Below are positions 32,339-43,820 of a stretch of DNA of 64,000 bases, piece after piece. The stretch comes from Megascapheus bottae. Taxonomy: Eukaryota > Chordata > Mammalia > Rodentia > Geomyidae. How positions within the stretch are numbered: the stretch's first letter is position 1; each line of letters starts with the position of its first letter. Both the position numbers and the translations under genes were made by a program. The notes under the pieces were generated by a model, which searched no databases, was not told the DNA's origin, and saw nothing but the letters and a program-made list of their open reading frames with translations. Location: assembly GCA_024803745.1 (NCBI GenBank), contig JANJXV010000024.1:14286427-14350426 (forward strand), given 5' to 3'.

Positions 32339-33276
32339 AGGTAGGGTTTAAAGACTCTTGTAGAGCTAAAGTTTTCTATCTCTTATATATTCTTCAACCT
32401 ATCTTGTTCTGATATTTTAATTATTTCACTTTGCTGTCTCACTGTAAAGAGATAATGCCCACGTAAATTTTACCAGCCCTAATTTGGGCATTTCTTGGCC
32501 CTTTAGTGACTCCCTTCTTTTCTGGGACAGTCATAGTGCAGGTAACGTTCATGTGACCTCATCCTAGCTCAGGCTTTTCTGCCCAGGGACTTAGGCTTAT
32601 TTCTTCTCTCATTCCTGGCTTTCATCAACCAGGTTAGATTGGAGACACTGGCCACATGGGATACAAACTCCTTTGCAGGAGATTCAGAATGTTCCCAGCC
32701 TTGTGCCCTTTACACTGATGACCTGATGGTTGGGGAAGGAATTTGGAACTCATAACCATTCTTTCTCGTGAGGAGAGCAAAGAGCAGCACAAATGGGCAG
32801 GGTAGTTTGAGGTATTTTTGCTGTAGAAGCTGAGATGAACCTGACATATCAGAGTATTGGTGGCATGGGCTTCTCAGTTCTGAGCCTTATCTAGCTTTAG
32901 CCAAGTCCCTATATCAAATGTCTGAAGCCAGGAAGGGTTCTGGAAGTCAGGGATTCCTAAGTGTGCCTTCTGGGATGCTCAAGAACCAGAGCTTTGTCAG
33001 TCCTCAGCAAGTTTCCCAGAGCCCGGAACAACTGTGTGAGTGGGAGAAAAGAGAGAAGCATTGTTACCCATTGATGTACTTGAAGAACTGGAGCTGACTT
33101 GTTGTCTGGGGTGTTCTGGCGACATAGAAGACTTGGCTTTCAATTCATTATTGTCTGCTCTCCTATGAGGTTGTACTTTTAGAAGTGACCATATTTTAAT
33201 CATGTCTTACCATATAAAAGTGAGAAAACTGCCCTTAAATATCCTTTTTGATAATAGTAAGATTAATAAAAACAAT
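32339..33276. other. Unique sequence
   Basis: No repeat or gene recognised. Confidence 0.45.
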
Positions 33277-33397
33277 GCAGGAAGTGGCACTGTGACTCAG
33301 AGTGGTAGAGCACTAGCCTTGAGCTGAAGAGCTCAGGGACAGCCCCAGGCCTAGATTCAAGCCCTATAACCCACCCCCAACCCACAAAAGGCAGTAC
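33277..33397 (+). mobile_element. Geo half of a 5'-truncated B1-Geo, sense
   Basis: CAGGAAGTGGCACTGTGACT onward, with the B1-Geo-type core GAGCTGAAGAGCTCAGGGAC. One of only three plus-strand copies. Confidence 0.8.
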
Positions 33398-33399
33398 AT

Positions 33400-33990
33400 T
33401 CAGCTAGTATTTTGACCATGTACACTATATGGCAGGTATGGTTTGGGGGACATTAACAAATAAGCAATAAACAATTCAGCCTCTCATAAAACTTACATTC
33501 TAAAATAGAAGATAAAAATTGAGGGCCAGGAGCATGTCCTAGTGGTGGTGTGCTTGCCTAGGATTCACGAAGCCCTGGGTTTGATTCCTCTGTACCACAT
33601 ACACAGAAAATGCACAGAATACACAGAATATACAGAAGTGGTACTGTGGCTCAAGTGGTAGAGCCTTAAGAAAGCTTAAGAACAGTGCCCAGTAAAAAAA
33701 ACAAAAAAAGAACAGTGCCCAGGCCCTGAGTTCAAGCCCCAGGAATGGCAAAAAATTGGAAAATAATATTTAGCATATTGGATGGAATAATAAAAATAAA
33801 ACAAAAATTGTAGGTCAGGAGTAGGGAAAAGGGAGATATTGTAGGATGTGATCAATGAGGGTCTGACTGAAAATCAGAGCAAGTGAAGGAGTAAGCTATA
33901 TGTAATTAAGGAGTAAGCTTTGAAGCACAGGAGTCAGAAAATGCAAAGGCTTTGAGGCAGGAGTCTGTCCCAGCCACGGAAGGGCAACTG
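33400..33990 (+). mobile_element. L2 fragment, split by IDL-Geo
   Basis: 'actatatggcaggtatggtttgggg', 'ataaaacttacattctaaaa' and, after the SINE, 'atgcaaaggctttgaggcagg' follow L2 3' end order. Diverged. Confidence 0.6.
33521..33755 (+). mobile_element. IDL-Geo SINE with internal duplications
   Basis: The linker repeats ACACAGAA-type words three times. The Geo core repeats AAGAACAGTGCCCAG around an A-rich spacer (33678-33722), lengthening the element by about 45 bases. AAAAATTG flanks both sides. Confidence 0.88.
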
Positions 33991-34105
33991 GTAGATAATA
34001 CTAATAATAATGAACCCAACAAAGTAGGCAGTATTTTCATCTCCACTTTGCAGATGACTAGCCCAAGATTATACAATTATAGAGGGCAGAGTTTAGCCCC
34101 CGATA
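33991..34105 (+). mobile_element. MIR-like fragment
   Basis: 'taataataatgaa', 'tttgcagatgactagcccaag' and 'acaattatagagggcagag' follow the MIR 3' half. Confidence 0.55.
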
Positions 34106-34984
34106 GCTTGCTGAAGGGACTGCTTCCTTAGCCAGCGAGTGTCAGGATGTGGGAGTGAGTTTACAGTAAGTGTAATGTGATCAGCTTCTTAGGGAGAGAG
34201 TTACACACCTCTGTAGGGAAGGAGGTGCCTTTCCCTCTCATCCTCTATCCATTATGAGTGAATATATTACTGTAACCCAGTGTTTATGGATACCTGGATA
34301 TGGAGGATCCAGAGGAAAGAAGCATCAGAAACAAAACAAAGAAACAGGGGCCCTATAGCTGACAACTGAGAGGAGTTTAATTTTTCTGGAAGAGACCCCT
34401 GCTGGGTCTCTCTCCTTCTTTCTGCCCCTTGGCGCTGGCCGTGGTGCTGAATGCTGATGTATGAATGCAAGGTGAACTCGGCAGCCAGGGGTGGATTTTT
34501 TGCTAATGCAGCAGTCACTGCAGGTGGTATTGTATGTTGGATGCGGGATTATCAATAGAGGCAGGTGACAAGAGTGAAGAGAAAGTAGGGGTGGCATGAA
34601 TGAAATTGACAAGTCCATTTCTGTTTCTAAGACTGACCTATGGTAAGTGAAGCATAGTGGTCTTAGTCCTGGGTTGGAAGGTCTGGAATGCTGGCTAGTT
34701 GGCTGTGCCAGGACAGAAGTCTGAATGGCTTTCTCCTGCCGTTCAGTGATCACTGTTCATAGCAGCAACGCTGCATTTCCACAATCTAGACTATTTCTAG
34801 ACCGTTGTCATCCTTAGCTTTGTGCTTTGATTGTTTTGTTTCCCAATTCAGTAATATTTAAAACCTACATCACCTTTACCTTCATAAAATGATATTAACT
34901 ATTTCTCTTTTAGAGTTCATATAGATGTGTATCTTATCTTGAACAATTTCATCATTATCCATTTTAATTCTATTGAGTAATCAG
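34106..34984. other. Unique sequence
   Basis: No repeat recognised. A 142-codon minus-strand frame (34325-34753) has no recognisable domain. Confidence 0.45.
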
Positions 34985-35227
34985 TATTTTATTTATTTAT
35001 TTTTTTGGTCAGTCCTGGAGCTTGAACTCTGGACTTGGGCACTGTCCTTGAGATTTTCAGCACAAGGCTCATGCTCTGCTACTTGAGTCACAGGCCATTT
35101 CCAGTTTTCTGGTGGTTAATTGGAGATAAGAGTCTCACGGACTTTTGTGCTTGGGCTGGCTTTGAACCAAGATCCTTGGATCTCAGCCTCTTGAGTAGCT
35201 AGGATTATAGGCTACCGGCACCTGGCA
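34985..35227 (-). mobile_element. B1-Geo composite SINE
   Basis: Antisense full-length copy with a TATTTATTTATTTTTTT tail. Confidence 0.87.
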
Positions 35228-36118
35228 ACATCTTCTTTAGGTTACAAAGTTACTTCCCTTTTATCTGTTTTTGTTTTTCTTTTGTTATGTCTCACTTTCC
35301 AGTTCTGTGTAAATAACAGATTTGTAACAATTTTGGAACCTTTTGAATCTTGATGATTTTCCCTGTGTCTCCCTTTGGCGAGAGCCATAATAACCCCTTG
35401 GCGGGGGGCAGAGGACTACAGTCTCATTGGTTAAAACATTCAGATTTCAAAAATGTTGAATAGTTACATTGAGCATTATTGAGGAGGGGTGGAGGAACAC
35501 GGGTGAATGGTAAGGAGGCATGGGTGGATGAAAATCAAAGAGATATATTTATGCTCCTTTGCAAGGAGGGTAATTATGTCGCATTTTGTGAGTTAATTAT
35601 AAAAAGCATGGATTGCTTTGATGTGTCCTAAAATTCTGTGCCAGAGGGCAGCTTGCCAGGTTATTGGTCTTCTATGAATGCATAGATTGTGTGCCTGAGT
35701 TATTGGCATTTGGCTATATTACCTCATTATACTAGTTTCTTGGCTTGGATATGTAAGTAGTACCAGTAGACATTATTTTGCCTTGGAAGCTTTATACTCA
35801 TAGACTCCAATAGAAAGAAGAGCAGGAAAAGGGCACAGGTTAAGCATGACAAGCTCTCACAATCAGATTTGTCCAGGTAAAAATACTAGTATCATTTCTC
35901 CATCACCTTCTTCTAGTACTTGGCAGATACTTTTATAGCTTGGACAACAACAATATATTGAGCAAGAGAACTTTTTCTCAGGTCTGGGAGAAAACTTGCA
36001 GATGTTTAATGTCTGCAGGGATACTGCAGAAAAAAAAGCATTAAACTTTCTAACAAGGCTAGGTCCAGTATTAATCATCTGTCAGCCAGAAATCTCAGCA
36101 AGCACCAAAGAGAGACTA
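35228..36118. other. Unique sequence with conserved-looking block
   Basis: Repeat-free. The block at about 35470-35740 contains GTTAATTATAAAAAGC and resembles a noncoding regulatory element. Confidence 0.45.
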
Positions 36119-36119
36119 G

Positions 36120-36183
<64 letters not shown>
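36119..36183. repeat. (GT)32 microsatellite
   Basis: Uninterrupted; long frames on both strands here are GT/CA shadows. Confidence 0.98.
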
Positions 36184-36186
<3 letters not shown>

Positions 36187-37364
36187 CAGGTGCATGCATG
36201 TGTATGTGGTATAAAGGATGTGGAGAGTCAGAGAGAGTGCAGACCAGGAGCTAAGAAGAACAAGAAATGGAAAGGGGGGAAAGAAACGATCAGAAGATAG
36301 TGTAGAAACAAAACCAAGATGAATTGGGAAAGAAAGCGAAGAGAATGAAAGAAGATATGTGAGAAAATGAACAGGGCTGAGGATGCAAGGACGATTATTA
36401 TTTGAACTGCATAAGGTTTTGAAAAATGCAATACCATTACAGGCAGGGCATTCAGAGCACAGAAGAGGAGACGGCAGAAAGCGGGATAGGTAAGAAGGAT
36501 GTGGGGTTGTTTGAAACCAGACAGGGAGACAAAGACCCAAGCAAAGAGGAAATGAATATCCCAGGGTCACAAGGAACCAGGGACTAGATATATTGTGACA
36601 TCAACAGAAGGCAGAGACTGCAAGACAAAAGGCAACTTAAGCCATTTTCTGGTCTGTTAAGTCACCCTCACCAACACAATGTGCTGGGAAATGATGTCTG
36701 CCTGTGATCATTGTTTACTTAGAAAGCCGTCTGACATGAGATGAAATTAACACAATAGGATGGAAAATTGCTAATAAAACAAAAATCCCTGCCGTTAGAT
36801 TTTCATAGCCTAATTATTCAGCACGTTACTCACTAATGGCATGAGACATTACCATGCTAATGTGTAGGCTGCATATGTTGCTGGAGGAAGGGCGGGAGGG
36901 ATTTTGACTGTGCAAATGGAGAACGTCTACATTCCCAGATGGAGTGTGGTTCAGATGAGGAAGGTACCTGTGGCCAGGGAAGTGGGATAGCTGTAGGCCT
37001 TTGTAGGCCTGGCCAGGGATAAAGCCCTGGGGTTTGTTCTTCTGCACTAATCAAAGCGCCATGGGCCTTCCAATCTAAGCTGCTCCCAGCAACCTCCATG
37101 TGTCTTTCTATTTGAGGCTCACATTACTGACAATGAGTAAGATTTCAGCACACAGGACAACAGGCAAAACCTGCTTCCAAGTGTGCTCCATATTAACGGG
37201 AACCTGTTTGTTTACATGCTCCCCTTTAACTTAGCTTCTGTGATCATGGATTGAAATCACAGACTGAACTTTTTCTAACTGTTGCTTTTCTTTGTGAGTC
37301 AGTTCTGCCATTTCTATGAGGTTTTCTAATTGTCCCTGACTAAGTAAAATGATTGTGGAGGTGT

Positions 37365-37365
<1 letters not shown>
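36184..37365. other. Unique sequence with strong enhancer-like block
   Basis: Repeat-free. A-rich near 36.2-36.6 kb. The block at 36650-36870 is listed separately. Confidence 0.5.
36650..36870. promoter_or_regulatory. Candidate conserved noncoding element
   Basis: GCTAATAAAAC (36770-36780), CTAATTATTCAG (from 36810), CACTAATGG (from 36831) and ATGCTAATG (36854-36862) are clustered within about 90 bp in repeat-free DNA. They suit homeodomain and POU factors. Conservation is inferred. Confidence 0.45.

Positions 37366-37409
<44 letters not shown>
37366..37409. repeat. (AT)22 microsatellite
   Basis: Uninterrupted AT dinucleotides, self-complementary. Confidence 0.97.
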
Positions 37410-37411
<2 letters not shown>

Positions 37412-37763
37412 CTTTTTAAAAGGCTGCTTTCTGTTTCTCCATGGATTCATAGATCAAAGTGTGCATCCCATGGGGCTGTATAGCACTTCCTGGCCCATGT
37501 GATGGGATGCAAAGAAAAAAAAGAGATCAGACCAGCACTTTCCCCAAGATATGTTAGTTGTCTTGGTGGGATATGTTACCAAGTCAGTGTTTAGTCAAGC
37601 AAAGAGAGGTCAGAAAAGCCTCTTCAGGAAAAGTCCCACTGTGAAGGATGGAGGCAGGTCTCTGTAAATGGAGAATGGTCTGTAAGCAATGACTTTTGTC
37701 TTTTCCAGCTTTAGACACTCCTGGAACCAGAACCCATTTTCAAGTTGGGCACTCTGAGGAAAG

Positions 37764-37764
<1 letters not shown>
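37410..37764. other. Unique sequence
   Basis: No repeat or gene recognised. Confidence 0.45.

Positions 37765-37806
<42 letters not shown>
37765..37806. repeat. (GT)n microsatellite
   Basis: Uninterrupted GT dinucleotides. Confidence 0.97.
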
Positions 37807-37809
<3 letters not shown>

Positions 37810-37929
37810 TTGATTATCTCCTCTTCCTGTGCTAGATTCTGGTAGCTGTATAACTGTCTTCTCCATCAAAACCTTGGAAATAAACATTTTATTCCTTAGT
37901 AAGAAGCCAATACTAAGGGTAGAAGATAG

Positions 37930-37987
37930 AGGTCAGGGGTCCAGCATTTATCTAACATGCATGAGGACATATGTTTAAGTCTCAGCT
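37930..37987 (+). mobile_element. ID-like monomer
   Basis: 'atttatctaacatgcatgagg' and 'tttaagtctcagcta' match an ID/tRNA-Ala-derived monomer. Its tail is the adjoining CA repeat. Confidence 0.6.
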
Positions 37988-37990
37988 ACA

Positions 37991-38046
<56 letters not shown>
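37988..38046. repeat. (CA)n microsatellite at SINE tail
   Basis: CA dinucleotides starting where the A-tail of the ID-like monomer should be. Confidence 0.97.
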
Positions 38047-38048
<2 letters not shown>

Positions 38049-38183
38049 TACTTCAAAAAATCACCAAATGCACCTGTCCCATTATCAGTCAACCGACCAT
38101 GGCATTGCCTCAAGAAGGGTCACATGAACCTCTTAATTAGCATCATTCTGACACTTGCTGGAACCACTGCCTGAAAGTACTCT

Positions 38184-38238
38184 CTGCCTTTCCCTCCTCC
38201 CTCCCTCCTTTCTCCTCTCTTTCTTTTCTTTCCTTTCC

Positions 38239-38306
<68 letters not shown>

Positions 38307-38414
38307 TTTCCCCATCCCTTCCCTTCCCTCCTTTCTCCTTTTCTTTCCCTTCCCTTCCCTTCTTTCTCCCTTCCTTTCCCTTCCCTCCCCCACTTCTCTT
38401 CCCTTCCCTTTCCT
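38184..38414. repeat. Pyrimidine satellite (CTTT, CCCTT)
   Basis: About 17 CTTT units in the middle, flanked by imperfect CCCTT units. It merges with the tail of a minus-strand SINE. Confidence 0.95.
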
Positions 38415-38640
38415 GTTGGTCATGGGGCTTGAACTGCGAGCCTGAGTGCTGAGCCTGAGCTTTTTAGCTCAAGGACAGATCTCTACCACTTTAAGCCACA
38501 GCTACACTCTGTTTTTTGGTGATTAATTGGAGGTAAAAGCCTCATGGACTTTCCTGGTCAGGCTGGCTTTGAACTTAGATCCTCAGATTTCAGCATCCTG
38601 AATACCTAGGATTGCAGGTGTGAGTCACTAATGTCTGGCC
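38415..38640 (-). mobile_element. B1-Geo composite SINE
   Basis: Antisense full-length copy next to the pyrimidine satellite. Confidence 0.87.
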
Positions 38641-39642
38641 TCTCTTTGAGACTGTCTTTATGTTTCTGTCTTGTCTCTCTCTTTTTTTTCCCCAGAAAGA
38701 CTGTTTTCTGAAAGCCTGGGATTGATTTACGTCATTATCACCATTTTGTAAGCCATATAGGAGAAATTTTCCTGATAATGAAATCATCCTAGGTGATCTG
38801 TTGATATTGTTCAAGAGGCTTCCTGAATCTAGCTCTGTCTTTTGGACTTTTGATGCTACAGAACAGCTCATTCACATTGGGGTTGAATTCCATGTTGTCT
38901 AATGCAAATCAAGTAGTCCTTCCTAATACCTTCCTTTCACTTAGCTCAGCTTTAGAATGCTTAAGGCATTCTTGGCCACCATCAACAGAACATGACTTTA
39001 TAATTCTTTACAACTACTGTGTCCTTTTGTAGCCTGCCATCTGCTTTCATAGCGGCGGGTTAAGAGACAGGTCAAGCAGCTTGCTGAGCAAAGCTCACTG
39101 GAGTGAAAGCTGGTATGGAGTTCCTTGATCTTCTTCCCTACAAAGGCTTTTTGAAACACACTTTTCTCAGCTTTCCTTCTGTCACTCCTTGGACTTTTTC
39201 CCTCTTGTAAATTGGTACTGAGGGTCTGAAGCCAAGGGAGAATTTCATAAAAGAGCTAGTTCTCCGCCCTCCCTTCAGGAGGAATTTCAGAGTGAAGAAG
39301 CAATTAAGCAGGTGGAGCTTGCTTGAGGCACAGCAATGTCACTAGCAGGAATGAGTGGGCTCCCAGAGCCTCTGTTTCTGAGCAGCCATATTTCTCCATT
39401 CTGGCACAGAAGTTTCCTGTGTGTTATTTGTGTGGATGTGTCTCTTGGTGGTGATGCTGGGCCAGGCAGTAGGAGGTGGAAGTCATTAGAACTAATGACT
39501 GGTGTTTGATTTTTCTTTCTCTGAGCACATAATAAAATTCTGTTCCCACTCCTTTAAAGGTAGATGTGGTTCGATGACTTGCTTTTAAGGAATGTGAGCA
39601 AAAACCTTCTATCTCTTCTGGTGTTCCTTCTGTGCTCTCCTT
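38641..39642. other. Unique sequence
   Basis: No repeat or gene recognised. Confidence 0.45.
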
Positions 39643-39643
39643 T

Positions 39644-39676
<33 letters not shown>

Positions 39677-39712
39677 CTCCTCCTCCTCGTCCTCCTCCTC
39701 CTCTTCTTTCTT
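39643..39712. repeat. (CTC)n microsatellite at SINE tail
   Basis: CTC/TCC triplets with one CGT interruption. Confidence 0.96.
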
Positions 39713-39952
39713 TCTGAATCAGCACTGGGGCTTGTACTCAGAGCGTTGAGCTTTCCCTTGGCCCTTTTTACCCAAGGCTGGTACTCTATCACTTGAGCCA
39801 CACCTCTACTTCTGGCTTTTTGCTGGTTAGTGGAGACAAGAGTCTTTATAATTTTTCTAATTTATCTGCCTGGGCTGGCTTTGAACCTCTGCCCTCAGGT
39901 TTCAGCCTCCTGAGTTGTTAGGATTACAAGTGTGAACCACTGGTACTCAGCC
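39713..39952 (-). mobile_element. B1-Geo composite SINE, variant
   Basis: Antisense, variant core with 'cccaaggctggtactctatcac'. Confidence 0.85.
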
Positions 39953-40194
39953 GGATATATTTTCTTTCAGAGCCATTGTGTACTTTTCTAGGCCTTTCTA
40001 GGTGACTAATGATATACAAATGGAGAGTTTTCATCCACTAGACTGTCTCTGAATGAGAAAATAGCAGCCAACTGGTTGGGAAATTTAAGCATGCAATCAG
40101 TCGTTGGTTTCAGATCACCAATTTTTTTTTTTAATTATTGAGTTGTTTTTTTTTTTTAACCAGCATGATTTTCTATTTAAGAGACTGAGCAGAC

Positions 40195-41250
40195 AATTTA
40201 GAATTCCCATATATTTCTTTTGCTGAACCTTTCCCTCTACTGTTGACATCATGCATTTGGGTAGTATATTTGTTGCAATTAGTAAACCAGTGTCAATACT
40301 TTATTATTATTAAAATGAAGTGCATCTATAGATCAATGAAATGATACTGGGGTTTGAACTCAAGGCCTTCCACTTGCCAGGCAGATGCTCTGTCATATAA
40401 ACCACGTCCCCAGACCAGTGCACTGGGTTCTTATAAATGCAAATCAGGTACGCATCACAGTGTCATTCAGAGCAAGCTCACTGTTCTAAACGTCCCTTGT
40501 GTTTCACTGCATCACCCTCTGTCACCCCACCCATAGCACCTGGCAACCACTCATCTTGACGCATCTGAAGTCCAGAATGTCATAGCTAGAGTCATATTTA
40601 GCCATTTTAGACTTCTTTCACATAGCAATATGCATTTCAGTTACTACTATGTCTTTTCATGACTTGAGATTTCTTCTTTTTTTGTCACCAGGCATTAATT
40701 ATGTGAAATATAGCTTGAGTATCCATTCTCCAAAACGAAGGGCATTTTGATTGTTTTTCATTTATTTGGTAATTATGAACAAAGCTACTATAAACCTTGG
40801 AGTGCAGGCTTTGTGTGGGTACAAGCTTTCAACTCAGTTGCTTAAGTACCTACAAGAGGGATTGCTACATGATGTGTAAGACTATATTTAGCTTTGTGAG
40901 AAAATGCTAAACTGTCATTCAGAATGACCACAGGATTTTGCATTCCTACCAGCAGTGAATAAAAATTCCTGTTGTTCTGTATCTTTGTTAGTATTTGATA
41001 CAATTAGGTGATTTTTTTCCTTTTCTTAATTTTAGTCATTCTTGCAGGTATGTAGGTATCTCATTTTTGTTTTCATTTTTAGTTGGTAATGATATTGTCT
41101 TTTTGTCTATAAAATTTTTTGTTACCTTATTCTTTTATTTGCTTATTTGTCAGCTGCTTATCTTCTTTAGTAAAGTATCTTCAGATATTTTGCTTATTTT
41201 TAAATTGGATTGCTTATTTTCATATGGTTGAATTTTAAGATTTGGCTTTA
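40195..41250 (-). mobile_element. Ancient L1 (L1M-type) 3' UTR to ORF2 end
   Basis: Antisense, one of the clearest old L1s here: 'aaaccagtgtcaatactttatt', 'cacatagcaatatgcatttcag', 'tggtaattatgaacaaagct', 'ttgcattcctaccagcagtg' and 'tttgcttatttgtcagctgc' in order. A dID-like SINE piece (40343-40420) interrupts it. Confidence 0.8.
40343..40420 (-). mobile_element. dID-like SINE fragment inside L1
   Basis: Antisense ID-like monomer (GGGGTTTGAACTCAAGGCCT to CCCCAGACC). Confidence 0.7.
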
Positions 41251-41261
41251 AAATTTGGCTA

Positions 41262-41497
41262 CAAGATTTTTTATTTTTGTCAGTCCTGGGGTTTGAACTC
41301 TGGGCCTGGTCACTGTTCTTGCATTTTTCAGCTCAAGGCTACTATTCGATCATGTTGACCACATGCGACTTTTCTAGTGGTTAATGGAAGGTAAGAGTCT
41401 CAGGGACTTTCGTGCCTGGTCTGGCTTTGACCTGTGATCCTCAGATCTTAGCTTCCTGAGTAGCTAGAATTATAGATATAAGCCACCAGCTCCTGGC
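41262..41497 (-). mobile_element. B1-Geo composite SINE
   Basis: Antisense full-length copy. Confidence 0.85.
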
Positions 41498-41507
41498 TAT
41501 CTACTTT

Positions 41508-41548
41508 ATTATATATACACACACACACATATGTACATAAATATATAT
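41508..41548. repeat. TA/CA simple sequence
   Basis: Short (CA)n and (TA)n runs between two SINEs. Confidence 0.85.
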
Positions 41549-41550
41549 TT

Positions 41551-41603
41551 ATACCAAGACTAGGGCTTGAACTCAAGACCTGTGCACCATCCCTGAGCTT
41601 TTT
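41551..41603 (-). mobile_element. Geo fragment
   Basis: Antisense Geo 3' half only, broken by the poly-T tail of the next SINE. Confidence 0.65.
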
Positions 41604-41803
41604 TTTTTTTTTTTGGCCAGTCCTGGGGCATGAACTCAGGACATGAGACATGAGCACTGTTCCTGAGCTCGAGGATAGCGCTCTACTATTTTGAGCCATA
41701 GCACCACTTCCAGCGTTTTCTGTTTATGTGATTCTGAGGTATCCAGCCCAGTGCTTCATGCATGCTAGGCAAGTATTCTACCACTAAGCTGCATTCCTAG
41801 CCT
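41600..41803 (-). mobile_element. IDL-Geo SINE, diverged
   Basis: Antisense, with a duplicated GGACATGAGACATGAGCAC word in the Geo core. Confidence 0.8.
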
Positions 41804-41811
41804 CTATATAA

Positions 41812-42006
41812 TTTTTTTGGTCCAGTCCTGGGGCTTGAACTCAGGCCTGGGCACTGTCCTTGGGCTTTCTCAAGGCTAGTGCACTCTACCACTTGAACCA
41901 CAGCACCACTTTTGGCCTTTTCTGTGTATGTGGTATTGAGGAATTGAACCTAGGGCTTCATGCATGCTAGGCAAGCACTCTACCACTAGGCCCCACGCTT
42001 GGCCCT
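41812..42006 (-). mobile_element. IDL-Geo SINE
   Basis: Antisense full-length copy head-to-tail with the previous one. Confidence 0.88.
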
Positions 42007-42118
42007 TCTTTATAATTTTTGAATGATCTTTAAGGAGTTGTACAAGGAGTTTCAGTTCAATGTGTCAGTTTATAAGCACAATGCATTTTGATCAAAGTTA
42101 CCTCTTCTATTGTTCCAT

Positions 42119-42188
42119 TACGTATGTGCTACTGAGAAATTGAACCCGGGTCTTGGTGTATTCTACCACTAGGCTAAACTCCCGGCCC
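42119..42188 (-). mobile_element. IDL monomer fragment
   Basis: Antisense left monomer only, lacking the GCATGCTAGGCAAGCAC segment. Confidence 0.7.
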
Positions 42189-42436
42189 ATGATTTTTGAA
42201 TTTTGAATCAGCTTTACCTATCTGAAATAAATCTCATTTGATCATGATGTATAACCTTCCTCTATATTGTGAATTTTGATTTGCCAAAATCTGCATCTGT
42301 ATTCATAAATAATATGATCTTAAATTAGAATTCTTTTCAATGTCTTTACCTAGTTTTTGTGTTAGAGCAAGGATTTTCTTGTGATGGTTTCTGAGATGGT
42401 CCCTTTCTGTCTTTGGGAAGAAGTGATAGAGAATTA

Positions 42437-43251
42437 TTTTATTGTTGGGATAATGTATAGAGGGGTTACAGTTACGTTCATCAGGTAATGGGTGTATTAC
42501 TTCTCGAACCTTGATACCCTTTCTCATGTTTTTGTCTCCCTTTCCCTTCCCCCACCCCTCCCAACCATCTTGGTTTTCCTTTCCCTTCCCTATTTCAAAT
42601 AAACAAATAAACATATATATATATATATACATATAATATACGGGTAACAAAGTCAAATACAGTAACCACACGAGATTAACCATAAATGGAAAAAAAGAGA
42701 AAAGAAACGACTTCACATAATACATTAAGAATAACAATCACAAAGATAAATCTCTTGTTTCCATATCCTCGGGTTCATTTCACTTAGTCTCATCCTGTAT
42801 GACCATACACACATAGCTTTTGAGTTATTGTAATCCTCTGCTAGGAGAATCCTAGATGTGTACTAATTATTACAAAATGAGGGAAACCATGGAACCTGTG
42901 TTTCTTTGGGTCTGGCTTACTTCACTTACTATGATTTTTTCCAAGTCTTTCCATTTCCTTATGAATGGGGTGATGTCATTCTTTCTGGCAACATAGAATT
43001 CCATTGTGTGTAAGTACCACATCTTCTTGATCCAATCATCTACTGAGGGGCATCTTGGTTGGTTCCACAACTTTGCTATGGTGCTGCAGTGAGCATTGTT
43101 GTGCTAGTAGCTTTAGTATGTCCTTGTTTCTGGATATTTGGGTAAATGCCAAGGAGTGGGATTTCTGGGTCAGAGGGGAGTTCTATGTTTAGTCTTTTGA
43201 GGGATCTCCATGCTGTTTTCCAGAATGGATGAATGAGTTTATACTCACACC
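42437..43251 (-). mobile_element. Younger L1: 3' UTR plus ORF2 C-terminus, nested
   Basis: About 815 bp, 5'-truncated. The 3' UTR begins TTTATTGTTGGGATAATG and includes the polypurine complement near 42540. On minus, 42870-43070 encodes MWYLHTMEFY and FIRKWKDLEKI, the ORF2 C-terminal signature; ORF2 stops at about 42870. AGAGAATTA (42428-42436) and AGAGAATCA (43252-43260) flank it. Confidence 0.88.
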
Positions 43252-43820
43252 AGAGAATCAGTTTTTTCTTAAATGTTTAGCAGTATCCACTATGGAAACT
43301 ACCTGGACTAGGTAGTTGGTTTTTTGTTTTTTTGTTTGTTTTAATTCAGTTTTTAAAATTGTTCTCCTATGTGAACCTTGGTTAGTTTGTATCTGCCAAG
43401 GGATTGGCTCATTACATGTCATTATACTATTTGGTATAGGGTTGTTCATAATATTCCTTTATTATGCTTCCCATGTCTATTGGATTAGTAGACATAGCTC
43501 CCTTTTCATTTCTTATAAATTGGTAATTTTTAGTCTGAGTATAAGTTTAATCATTTTTTCTTTTATCTTTTTTAAAGAATCAGCTGTTGGTTTTGCTGAT
43601 TTCGCATATTGATTTTTAAAAATTCCATTGATTTCTGCTCCAATTTTATTATTTCTTTTAGGTTTATGTTATTCTCTTTTCTTCATTTTCCTTAAGTGGA
43701 TACCCAGATGTCTGGTTTTTGGTCTTTCTAACATATATGTTCAGTGTTTCATATATTCTCTGTAAACCCCACTGTTGCTATATCCACAAATTTTTACTAA
43801 TTTATGTTTTCATTAACATA

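Larger units (their letters stand above)
42020..43820 (-). mobile_element. Ancient L1 ORF2 region, interrupted by a younger L1
   Basis: Outer parts 42020-42436 ('tgatcatgatgtataacctt', 'tgcatctgtattcataaa') and 43261-43820 ('agaatcagctgttggttttg', 'gatttctgctccaatttt') are antisense L1 ORF2 in normal order. The middle is a younger L1 insert. Confidence 0.75.

Noticed and set aside
35636..35655. CCAGAGGGCAGC as a CTCF site
   Set aside because: One base short in the core compared with CCASYAGRKGGC; weaker than the site at 46472.
36082..36570. 162-codon minus-strand frame
   Set aside because: Includes a long Thr-His run from the GT repeat; the rest is Phe/Leu-rich from A-rich DNA.
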